Source: a virus
IMG/VR virus record: IMGVR_UViG_3300025283_000010
Location: 1 to 23,562 of that record
Strand: one strand, 5' to 3'
Length of the DNA: 23,562 nucleotides
Shown in pieces: positions 6,040-10,792 of this stretch. A program made the position numbers and the translations under genes. Each line of letters begins with the position of its first letter. Within the stretch, counting starts at the first letter, position 1. The notes under the pieces were generated by a model that worked only from the letters and a program-made list of their open reading frames with translations, searched no databases and was not told where the DNA came from.

Positions 6040-6374
6040 TCAGCCTGCACGCCGGTCGTCTGTTGCTGGTGTGCAGCCGCTCTGATCGAACCTGGCACGC
6101 CCGTGTGGTGCTGGGTCCAAAGCCTGAGCACCAGCTGGAGGCTGACACCGGGGCGGTGCATTTGCCGGATGCGCTGCTGCGGGCACAGTCGATCTACCAG
6201 GCGGCGCTGGTGCAGCTGCGGCCTAAAGGTGGGCAGCGCATGTGTTGGGATTGCCTGCAGTGGGATCTGGTGCGGAATCGGTGCGAGCTGGGCATCCCGG
6301 AGGCAAAGCGCAGTGGTGGGCGATACGCGCCACGGTGCGAGATGTTTGACGCCGCGATCCGCTCGCCAGACTGA
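6036..6374 (+). CDS. Hypothetical protein with C-terminal Cys cluster (112 aa)
   Basis: The largest member of the cluster, starting at ATG 6036 within the previous stop. The N-terminal 65 residues look beta-rich (GRLLLVCSRSDRTWHARVVLG, then a helix PDALLRAQSIYQAALVQL). The C-terminal part has CWDCLQWD near 69-76, RNRCELG near 81-87 and RYAPRCEMF near 96-104, four Cys arranged like the Cys-rich protein at 4689 (CxxCxxW...C...RYAPR). The two share the CxxC-x2-W, xCxxG/R and RYAPR elements, so this looks like a related zinc-binding module fused to another domain. Role unknown. Confidence 0.68.
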   Translation: MISLHAGRLLLVCSRSDRTWHARVVLGPKPEHQLEADTGAVHLPDALLRAQSIYQAALVQLRPKGGQRMCWDCLQWDLVRNRCELGIPEAKRSGGRYAPRCEMFDAAIRSPD

Positions 6375-6393
6375 ACGTGGCCGCCCTGGTGCC

Positions 6394-6588
6394 GTGTTAA
6401 AGCGGGAGTGGAACACGCCTGTGCGCGCAGACTGGTGCCCACTGATCCACCAGGCGCTGCAAGCTGTTGATCGGCACAACCGGCTGTGGTTTGACTCCGG
6501 CGACAGCTGGCATCTGCAGCAGGCCCAGGTGCTGCGCGACTATGTGAGCAGCCTCAAAACATGGATTCATCAGCAGGAAGGACGATGA
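6394..6588 (+). CDS. Small hypothetical protein (64 aa), GTG start
   Basis: No ATG is available in frame, and GTG 6394 is the only reasonable start, 19 bases after the previous stop. The product is rich in Trp and His (EWNTPVRADWCPLIHQAL, RHNRLWFDSGDSWHLQQAQ) and mostly helical. It ends with ATGA shared with the next gene. Coding is supported by composition and by the junction; function unknown. Confidence 0.52.
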   Translation: MLKREWNTPVRADWCPLIHQALQAVDRHNRLWFDSGDSWHLQQAQVLRDYVSSLKTWIHQQEGR

Positions 6589-6755
6589 ACGAGCCGGAGG
6601 TGCTAGGCCGCGTGGAGCGCGACGGCGGCTACATCGAAACGCTGTTTCGTGAGGGGATGGAGGTGTATTACCGCAGCTGTGTAGGTGGCATCTGCCGGTA
6701 TAGCTCCGACCAGTTTCAGGCCGAGATCTACCTGGACCAGCTGCTGGCGCGATAG
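6585..6755 (+). CDS. Small hypothetical protein (56 aa), last gene of the cluster
   Basis: ATG 6585 follows AGGAAGGA (about 6575-6582), one of the better Shine-Dalgarno sites in the cluster, and overlaps the previous TGA. The product has a beta-strand-like first half (GYIETLFREGMEVYYRS), then CVGGICRYSSDQFQAEIYLDQLL. The two Cys are four residues apart. No domain recognised. After it the strand is empty until 6988. Confidence 0.58.
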   Translation: MNEPEVLGRVERDGGYIETLFREGMEVYYRSCVGGICRYSSDQFQAEIYLDQLLAR

Positions 6756-6795
6756 GGGTGGCCGGTGGCGCCGGCTCACGCGCCTGCACACCTCA

Positions 6796-6815
6796 CCGCT
6801 GCCGGCCTGCAGCGG
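6796..6815 (+). terminator. Hairpin after the small-gene cluster, possible terminator
   Basis: A perfect 6-bp stem CCGCTG/CAGCGG (6796-6801 and 6810-6815) with an 8-base loop sits 41 bases after the last gene of the cluster, followed at 6827-6836 by a T-rich GTTTGTTTCG. Another GCCGG/CCGGC repeat lies just upstream (about 6760-6774). The T tract is not contiguous, so termination is only suggested. The rest of 6756-6987 shows no credible gene on either strand. Confidence 0.28.
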
Positions 6816-6899
6816 ACGCCCCACCGTTTGTTTCGATGGGATAGCCAGCTTAGTGCACGCCGGTGAGCCATTGCGCTAAGGAGCGCGACCTAGTTGGCT

Positions 6900-6962
6900 T
6901 GTGTGACAGTTTGTGAACGTGCCTTGCATCCGGGGCATTGTGCCCCGTGGGCAGGGTATAGT
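6900..6962 (+). promoter_or_regulatory. Candidate promoter/operator upstream of the 6988 gene
   Basis: The site holds TGTGTGACAGTT (6900-6911), the reverse complement of 4219-4230. It is followed by a second TGTGA (6912-6916 region), the perfect hairpin GGGGCA-TTG-TGCCCC (6932-6946), and a good -10-like TATAGT (6957-6962) preceded by GG. No -35 hexamer at 16-18 bp fits well, which suggests activator dependence or an extended -10. The 6988 start codon is 26 bases downstream. Confidence 0.42.
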
Positions 6963-6987
6963 TACTGCAGTTTCGGGGGTTTATCCC

Positions 6988-7185
6988 ATGGCTGACATTC
7001 TCTGCACCGGCAAGGGCTTCGGCACCACTCAGGTCGCTGTAAGCGCTCAGACTGAAGCTGGTCAGCGCTGGATGGCGTCCCGCGCAGGCGACATCATGCC
7101 CGAGTCGATCCTGTACCGTAAAAGCCAGATTGGCTGGGTGCTTGAAGAACTGGCCGACTGGGGTTGCTCCGTCGAGTGGGCTTGA
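6988..7185 (+). CDS. Small hypothetical protein (65 aa)
   Basis: The most likely start is ATG 6988, 26 bases after the TATAGT box; upstream in-frame starts would run back through the promoter hairpin. The product begins MADILCTGKGFGTTQVAVS and ends in KSQIGWVLEELADWGCSVEWA, with a mixed alpha/beta look and no membrane helix. It seems to be a single-gene transcription unit, with its own promoter candidate and a hairpin plus T-run after it (7194-7216), which suggests expression separate from the cluster. It may be one of the more strongly expressed small genes, for example in the lysogen. Function unknown. Confidence 0.62.
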   Translation: MADILCTGKGFGTTQVAVSAQTEAGQRWMASRAGDIMPESILYRKSQIGWVLEELADWGCSVEWA

Positions 7186-7193
7186 CCCCCACC

Positions 7194-7216
7194 GGGCCGC
7201 CTTGGCGCCCCTATTT
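7194..7216 (+). terminator. Probable rho-independent terminator
   Basis: Nine bases after the 6988 gene, GGGC-c-GCC (7194-7201) pairs with GGC-GCCC (7204-7210) around a very short loop with one bulged C, followed by CTATTTTC. GC-rich stem plus T-run fits intrinsic termination; the tight loop lowers confidence. Confidence 0.4.
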
Positions 7217-7224
7217 TCACCACT

Positions 7225-7419
7225 ATGAACTACGCCCTCCGTATCGGCCCGTGGCACGTCGGGCCGTTCACCACACACATCGCCGCGCAGACCTTTGCCG
7301 AAACGCACGGCTGCGATGATTTCACCCTGATCCCGCTGGATGACCCAGCCGAGGCGCCGAGCCGAATCCACAGGCTGCGGATGGCGCCGCTGCGGAACCC
7401 AGCGATCTTGCGCGAATAG
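7225..7419 (+). CDS. Small hypothetical protein (64 aa)
   Basis: Starts at ATG 7225 and ends TAG 7417-7419 inside the left arm-type repeat of the attachment region. The first half is compact and beta-like (YALRIGPWHVGPFTTHIAAQTFAETHGCDDFTLIPLDD). The helix THIAAQTFAETHG followed by a DFTLIPLD strand gives a beta-alpha-beta unit seen in other small proteins of this region. The C-terminal 20 residues are Arg/Pro-rich and less protein-like, as if the end had been shaped by the att sequences. No Shine-Dalgarno. Function unknown. Confidence 0.52.
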   Translation: MNYALRIGPWHVGPFTTHIAAQTFAETHGCDDFTLIPLDDPAEAPSRIHRLRMAPLRNPAILRE

Positions 7420-7430
7420 TGCGCGAACGG
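7408..7430 (+). repeat. Left arm-type repeat of attP (two TGCGCGAA units)
   Basis: A 23-bp sequence containing TGCGCGAA at 7409-7416 and again at 7420-7427, 11 bp apart (one helical turn). It matches 7658-7680 at 21 of 23 positions in the same orientation, exactly 250 bp away. It flanks the tRNA-derived core on the side away from the integrase gene, where lambda-type integrases have arm-binding sites. Confidence 0.6.
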
Positions 7431-7459
7431 GCCAGCCCTGTCATCTGCCGGTGCTGGCC
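7430..7459. repeat. Inverted repeat beside the left arm site
   Basis: GGCCAGC (7430-7436) and GCTGGCC (7453-7459) form a perfect 7-bp inverted repeat with a 16-base centre, between the left arm repeat and the att core. It could be a hairpin ending the 7225 transcript, or a binding site for excisionase or a host bending factor. No T-run follows directly. Confidence 0.35.
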
Positions 7460-7494
7460 GGTGCGGCGTAAGTGTTTGATTTCTGTAGGTTTTA

Positions 7495-7541
7495 TGGTGC
7501 CGGCTACAGGACTCGAACCTGTGACCCCCTGATTACAAATC
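7495..7541 (-). other. attP core: 3' half of a tRNA-Thr(UGU) gene
   Basis: Read on the minus strand, 7541-7495 is the 3' part of a tRNA: anticodon loop TTTGTAA (anticodon TGT), 3' anticodon strand TCAGG, variable region, T arm ACAGG-TTCGAGT-CCTGT, acceptor strand AGCCGGC, then ACCA. This matches tRNA-Thr(UGU), for example the familiar E. coli gene. The 5' half is missing: upstream sequence cannot pair with TCAGG beyond the GA next to the loop. GATT-ACA-AATC (7531-7541) is a small inverted repeat over the anticodon loop, the usual strand-exchange site of tRNA-targeting tyrosine integrases. With the integrase 53 bp away this is the attachment core. It carries too little to make a working tRNA by itself. 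Confidence 0.85.
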
Positions 7542-7593
7542 GTTTTTGACCGCCTCACGCCAGATCACGGAATCTCGCTAAAGACCTGATTCA

Positions 7594-8757
7594 GTGGCCA
7601 AATCTCCACTTGCGTTCTCACAGCCGTTCGCGCAGATTCACCCGAAATCACGGGAGATTGCGCGAATGGTGCGCGAATGGATTGCTGACACAAAAGTCGC
7701 TGGACTGGGCATCTTGCGTCTACCGAGCGGGGTTGAGACCTGGTACTTGCGCTTCAGGGAACCGAGCGGCAAACAGCAGCACCACCGCATTGGGCGCACC
7801 ACGGTCGTGAGCCGCACGCTGGCACGGGAGGAGGCGCACAAGCTGCTGGCTGCCGTTGCCCAGGGCCAGGCCCCCACCACCAAGCGGCAAGAGCTGCGCC
7901 GCGGCCCATCGGTGGCCGACCTGCACAAGCGGCTGGAGGCCGAGCACTACGGCAAGCTGCGGGCCTCAACCCGCTCTGGTTACAAAACCATCTGGGGCTG
8001 CCACATCATCCCGGCGCTGGGCACCATCAAGGTGCAGCTGGTCACCAGCGCCCAGGTGATGGATCTAATCAGCACAGTGGGCGGCACCCAGGCCAACCGG
8101 ACGCTGGCGGTGCTGCGAAAGGCGATGAACCTGGCAATTCTCTGGGGGATGCGGGCCGATAACCCTTGCGCCAAGGTGCCGGGAAACGGCGAACGGAAGC
8201 GGCGGCGGTATCTGAAGCGGGAGGAGATGAAGCGGCTGCTGGCGGCGCTCGACCGGTTTGGGGAGGCCGGGGTGCGGTGGCGGTTCGCGCAGCTGATTCG
8301 GCTGCTGCTGCTTACCGGCTGCCGCGTCTCGGAAATTAAAAACGCCCGCTGGGAATGGCTCCAGGATGCGCTGCTGGTGGTGCCGCATGAGTGCCACAAG
8401 ACCGGCAGCGACGGGCACCCGCGGCTGGTGCATCTGACGCCGCCGGCGCTTGAGGTGCTTCAGCAGCTGCGGGCGCGGTCAAACAGCGACTGGATCATTC
8501 AGGGCGATGGCGACCACCCGCTGGTGGGGTATCCCAAGCTATGGGGGGAGCTGTGTGCTACGGCGCAGTTGACCGATCTGGTGGTTCACGATCTGCGCCA
8601 CAGCTACGCCAGCGTGGGTATTAGCGCCGGGCTGACGTTGAAGCAGATCGGTGGGCTGCTGGGCCATGCCAGCCCGCTCACGACGGATCGGTACGCGCAC
8701 CTGGTCGATGAGGCTGCAGCCGCTGCTGCTGCCAAGGTGATCGCGCAGATGCAATAA
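7594..8757 (+). CDS. int: Tyrosine recombinase (phage integrase)
   Basis: Catalyses site-specific recombination between attP and a host tRNA-Thr gene. The 387-residue protein has an N-terminal arm-binding-like segment with TWYLRFREPSGKQQHHRIGR (about 49-68), a core-binding SAM-like domain (about 105-190), and a complete catalytic domain. Catalytic residues are R244 in LTGCRVSEI, K269, H332 and R335 in HDLRHSYAS, H358 in LLGHAS, and nucleophile Y367 in TTDRYAHL. Start: GTG 7594 gives a family-typical length. An internal ATG at 7666 (residue 25) would remove part of the N-terminus and lies in the right arm repeat. The 5' end of the gene overlaps two arm-like sites, so integrase binding may repress its own expression. 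The tRNA-derived attP core lies just upstream. Confidence 0.95.
   Translation: MAKSPLAFSQPFAQIHPKSREIARMVREWIADTKVAGLGILRLPSGVETWYLRFREPSGKQQHHRIGRTTVVSRTLAREEAHKLLAAVAQGQAPTTKRQELRRGPSVADLHKRLEAEHYGKLRASTRSGYKTIWGCHIIPALGTIKVQLVTSAQVMDLISTVGGTQANRTLAVLRKAMNLAILWGMRADNPCAKVPGNGERKRRRYLKREEMKRLLAALDRFGEAGVRWRFAQLIRLLLLTGCRVSEIKNARWEWLQDALLVVPHECHKTGSDGHPRLVHLTPPALEVLQQLRARSNSDWIIQGDGDHPLVGYPKLWGELCATAQLTDLVVHDLRHSYASVGISAGLTLKQIGGLLGHASPLTTDRYAHLVDEAAAAAAAKVIAQMQ
7627..7634 (-). repeat. Inverted arm-type unit TTCGCGCA
   Basis: Reverse complement of the TGCGCGAA unit found twice in each flanking repeat, located inside the first codons of the integrase gene on the integrase side of the core. 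An 8-mer alone is weak evidence; its position within the same 273-bp region makes it a candidate fifth arm site. Confidence 0.35.
7658..7680 (+). repeat. Right arm-type repeat of attP (two TGCGCGAA units)
   Basis: Copy of 7408-7430 with two mismatches; units at 7659-7666 and 7670-7677. It lies within codons 22-29 of the integrase, so it serves as DNA site and coding sequence at once. The midpoint between the two copies is about 7544, right at the edge of the tRNA-derived core. Confidence 0.6.
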
Positions 8758-8785
8758 AAAGGCCCAACGTCATGCACCGCCGGGC
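8756..8785 (-). terminator. Likely terminator of the late (lysis) transcript
   Basis: On the minus strand, just after the endolysin stop (8786-8788), GCCC (8785-8782) can pair with GGGC (8765-8762), followed by CC and TTTTT (8760-8756). The stem is short with a long partly GC-rich loop, so strength is uncertain. The integrase gene converges on the same spot, where an end for leftward transcription is expected. Confidence 0.4.
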
Positions 8786-9868
8786 TCAGTACGGCCACCG
8801 GAGCCTAGGGCTGCCTCTGCGGATGCCAAGGTGGACAAAGCCACGCTGGGCACCGTACCCCAGCGAGTAGGGCCACTCCTTGTCGCACCAGGCTTGCACT
8901 GCGTTGATGTCAGCCCCGTCCACGAAGAAGTCCACGGCACCCTCGCCAGGCACGCTGTAGAGGTGCTCGCTGCCCGATGCACCGCCCACCAGTTTGTTGA
9001 TGGCTGCGGGCCTGTAGCCCGAGGTGATCACCACCGGCTTGGCGCCGAACTGCGTGCGGACACGATCCAGAAACTGCGACAGGCGAATTGCCGTGTCGCA
9101 CTGGTGCTGGTGATCAAAGCGCCGCGCCTCTTGGTTCAGCGCAAACTCGCCATAGGTGACGTGGGCCGTGATCTTGTGGCTGAGGGGTGACTCAGGCGTG
9201 AACATTGCGGAGATCGCCCCGGTGGTCTGCCGTTCACGGCCCCACAGATCGCCCTCTGCGATGCGGCGGCGCTTCAGGCCGGCCTCAACGTTTGTGCCAG
9301 GGTTCCTGTACAACAGCAGGGCATCGGGCACGCCGCTCCAGTCCTTCTCCCGCAGGCGCTTGCTAATGGTCTCAAAGCCCTTGGACCCGTAGAAGGCTGA
9401 ACCGAGGTTATAGGCAAAGCTGATCAGCGCGCACTTCTGATGGTCAGCCATCTCGCCCCAGTGCGGCACGGTGGCGCGGAGCTTTTCTGCGATGCGGTCC
9501 ACCTCCAAGCGAAGCAGCATGTCGGCTTCGACCATGTTGAGGCGGTCGCCCTTCTTGACCGCCCTGCCGTCGCTGTAGCGGGTGGTGCCGTAGCCGATGG
9601 TCCACGGTGCGCCACCGGAGAGCGGGTCGGGGTAGGCGTCGAGGTGACAGCCCTCAAAGTCCTTGATGAGTTTTAGCGCCGCGGCCAGGTCCACCTGCTT
9701 GCCGTCTTGGCTCCAGGTCTTAAACCATGCACGGTCGCGGCGCATGGCGGCTTGGTAGCTATTGACGGCCAGATCCTGCTCTAGCTGGCTGATGGCCGCG
9801 GCCTGATGCGGCAGCCCGCGATAAAACCGGAACAGCTGCTCCAGGGTGATCGGGGCTGTGTTAGTCAT
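8786..9868 (-). CDS. Bifunctional endolysin: GH24 muramidase plus M15 peptidase
   Basis: A 360-residue cell-wall hydrolase with two catalytic domains. After about 60 residues of helical leader comes a phage-type lysozyme (about 61-212). It has catalytic E72 in DFEGCHLDAY, D81 in YPD and T90 in PWTIGYG, the E-x8-D-(loop)-T triad of GH24. The C-terminal domain (about 225-360) is a zinc D-Ala/L-Ala carboxypeptidase-like M15 fold: ITSGYRP at 281-287, ligands H302 in GSEHLYS, D313 in AVDF, and H346 in FVHL. It would cut both glycan strands and peptide stems during lysis. No signal peptide, so release probably depends on a holin; two small membrane-protein genes lie immediately upstream. GH24 plus M15 in one chain is uncommon, since most phage endolysins carry one of them with a binding domain. 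Confidence 0.9.
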   Translation of the reverse strand: MTNTAPITLEQLFRFYRGLPHQAAAISQLEQDLAVNSYQAAMRRDRAWFKTWSQDGKQVDLAAALKLIKDFEGCHLDAYPDPLSGGAPWTIGYGTTRYSDGRAVKKGDRLNMVEADMLLRLEVDRIAEKLRATVPHWGEMADHQKCALISFAYNLGSAFYGSKGFETISKRLREKDWSGVPDALLLYRNPGTNVEAGLKRRRIAEGDLWGRERQTTGAISAMFTPESPLSHKITAHVTYGEFALNQEARRFDHQHQCDTAIRLSQFLDRVRTQFGAKPVVITSGYRPAAINKLVGGASGSEHLYSVPGEGAVDFFVDGADINAVQAWCDKEWPYSLGYGAQRGFVHLGIRRGSPRLRWPY

Positions 9869-9870
9869 AG

Positions 9871-10020
9871 TCAGCGGCGCTTGGGAAAGGCGAGCTTGGC
9901 GGCCTGCAGAAGGAGCTGGATCCAGCTGTTGGATTTCAGCGGGCTGATGGCGATCAGCTCAGAGCCGGCAGCGATGATGATGGCGATGGCGGCCAGAGTT
10001 TCAGGCGACATGGCATCCAT
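9871..10020 (-). CDS. Very small membrane protein next to endolysin, candidate holin
   Basis: The 49-residue product has one hydrophobic stretch near the N-terminus (TLAAIAIIIAAGSELIAI, about 8-25) and a basic C-terminus (KLAFPKRR). The start is ATG 10020, 8 bases after GGAG; a second ATG at 10011 (residue 4) is possible. It ends two bases before the endolysin start. A single short helix with a positively charged tail directly before the lysozyme fits a small class III or pinholin-type protein. The sequence also resembles cyanophage small membrane proteins without known function, so holin is an inference from context. Confidence 0.6.
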   Translation of the reverse strand: MDAMSPETLAAIAIIIAAGSELIAISPLKSNSWIQLLLQAAKLAFPKRR

Positions 10021-10035
10021 GTGGGTGCTCCAAGG

Positions 10036-10269
10036 TTACGGGCGCATTTCAAGGGCGCGCACACGCTGGTCTAGTTCTGCCATTTGGGCGCGTGCGTCGG
10101 TCTTTAGTTCGTCCACGGATTTTGCCATCTGCACGATAGTGGCCTCGATCCTGGCGGACTGCACCTGCATCGAGATGAGCAGCGCCCCGATGGCGACCAT
10201 GCCAGCAGCCAACGCAGCGGGGAGGGAAGCTGCGAAGACGCCGCTAACGGTCTTGGGTTCCTCCGTCAT
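10036..10269 (-). CDS. Membrane-anchored coiled-coil protein of the lysis region (XhlA-like)
   Basis: A 77-residue protein with a short cytoplasmic start, one transmembrane helix (FAASLPAALAAGMVAIGALL, about 12-33), then a heptad-rich coiled coil (RIEATIVQMAKSVDELK, continuing to LDQRVRALE). Start ATG 10269 is preferred to the TTG at 10287, though both overlap the upstream gene. The architecture, one TM plus charged coiled coil next to an endolysin, is that of XhlA-type holin-associated proteins or of small inner-membrane spanin-like parts. No outer-membrane lipoprotein partner is visible. Role in lysis is inferred from layout and position. Confidence 0.6.
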   Translation of the reverse strand: MTEEPKTVSGVFAASLPAALAAGMVAIGALLISMQVQSARIEATIVQMAKSVDELKTDARAQMAELDQRVRALEMRP

Positions 10270-10426
10270 CGGGGCGCGCTCGCTCAATCACATGGTAACG
10301 ATCAAACGGATCGGACATCTCGGCGAGGATGGCAAGACCACGGCGGTAGTAGTGGTTGTCGGTCTTTCCCGCTGCTTCTATGTGATCGCGGATGCGTCGC
10401 CAGTTTTCGCGGGTTTGAGCGTCCAC
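10244..10426 (-). CDS. Small hypothetical protein (60 aa), GTG start
   Basis: Begins at GTG 10426-10424, overlapping the upstream stop as TAGTG. The product has a clear helical pattern, TRENWRRIRDHIEAAGKTDNHYYRRGLAILAEM, and an unstructured end. The AAGKTDxxYYRR segment recalls small proteins I associate with cyanophage genomes, which is part of the reason for the host suggestion. No domain or function is known to me. Its last 26 bases overlap the next gene's start. Confidence 0.65.
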   Translation of the reverse strand: MDAQTRENWRRIRDHIEAAGKTDNHYYRRGLAILAEMSDPFDRYHVIERARPDDGGTQDR

Positions 10427-10566
10427 TACCGGCCCTGCCCTCTGAGCGGCTTGTGGCCCCTGCGGCGTGGGCGTGAGTGCTGCCCGTAGCCCTGGCTGGT
10501 GGTTTTAGGTGGGCCAGGCGTGTGACCTGTGCGCCCTAGTGATCCGGTTTTGGCTTTGACTGCCAT
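10426..10566 (-). CDS. Small, strongly basic Gly/Arg-rich protein (46 aa)
   Basis: ATG 10566 overlaps the previous stop (TAATG) and the gene ends in TAGTG with the next. The 46-residue product has no hydrophobic core: VKAKTGSLGRTGHTPGPPK, then SQGYGQHSRPRRRGHKPL and a final RGQGR. Basic, Gly-rich, presumably disordered proteins with a similar RGQGR-type end occur as conserved hypotheticals in cyanophages as far as I recall. It may bind nucleic acid or be a minor virion part. The double junction supports translation. Confidence 0.58.
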   Translation of the reverse strand: MAVKAKTGSLGRTGHTPGPPKTTSQGYGQHSRPRRRGHKPLRGQGR

Positions 10567-10790
10567 TAGGAGATACCCAACAGCCCACGGAGGTCTTCAA
10601 CGGTGAGGCCAGCGGCGGCGAGTTTTTCGGCTGCCGTAGGTGGTGCTGGTGCTGGTGGTGCAGGCTCGGGCGTGTTGCCGTCATCAAGCCACTGCTGATA
10701 GTTTTGATAGTCGGTGTTATCAGGGTCCGCAGGAATATACGCGCTGTCTATCAAGCGCAGGATTTCGGTGCCGGCAGTGAGTTGATACAT
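10566..10790 (-). CDS. Small protein following the tail fibre gene (74 aa)
   Basis: Starts at ATG 10790, two bases past the fibre stop; a TTG at 10796 also fits. The first half resembles a tail-fibre-associated element (EILRLIDSAYIPADPDNTDYQNYQQWLDDGNTP reads like the 'I-P-x-D-x-x-N-x-D-Y-x-x-Y-x-x-WL--GN-P-P' phage pattern). A Pro/Ala hinge and a short helix (AAEKLAAAGLTVEDLRGLLG) follow. Such proteins are encoded next to fibres and may act in assembly or tip decoration. The phage pattern is remembered, not searched. Confidence 0.6.
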   Translation of the reverse strand: MYQLTAGTEILRLIDSAYIPADPDNTDYQNYQQWLDDGNTPEPAPPAPAPPTAAEKLAAAGLTVEDLRGLLGIS

Positions 10791-10792
10791 GG

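Noticed and set aside
6685-6879. Plus-strand open frame in the 6756-6987 gap
   Set aside because: Arg/Trp/Pro/Ser-rich, begins inside the 6585 gene in another frame and covers the 6796 hairpin; nothing supports translation.
6850-7371. Minus-strand open frame of 173 codons across the 6988 gene and the promoter gap
   Set aside because: It runs antisense through the TATAGT promoter candidate, hairpin and terminator; the peptide has no recognisable pattern. Typical GC-rich shadow frame.
7495-7541. Possible functional tRNA gene
   Set aside because: Only the 3' half is present; no D arm, 5' acceptor strand or 5' anticodon strand can be found next to it. Treated as att core.
9806-10489. Long plus-strand open frame (227 codons) opposite the lysis-region genes
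   Set aside because: Composition is Ser/Ala/Arg-rich without domain pattern, and it lies antisense to five minus-strand genes with coherent overlaps and recognisable membrane and coiled-coil features.
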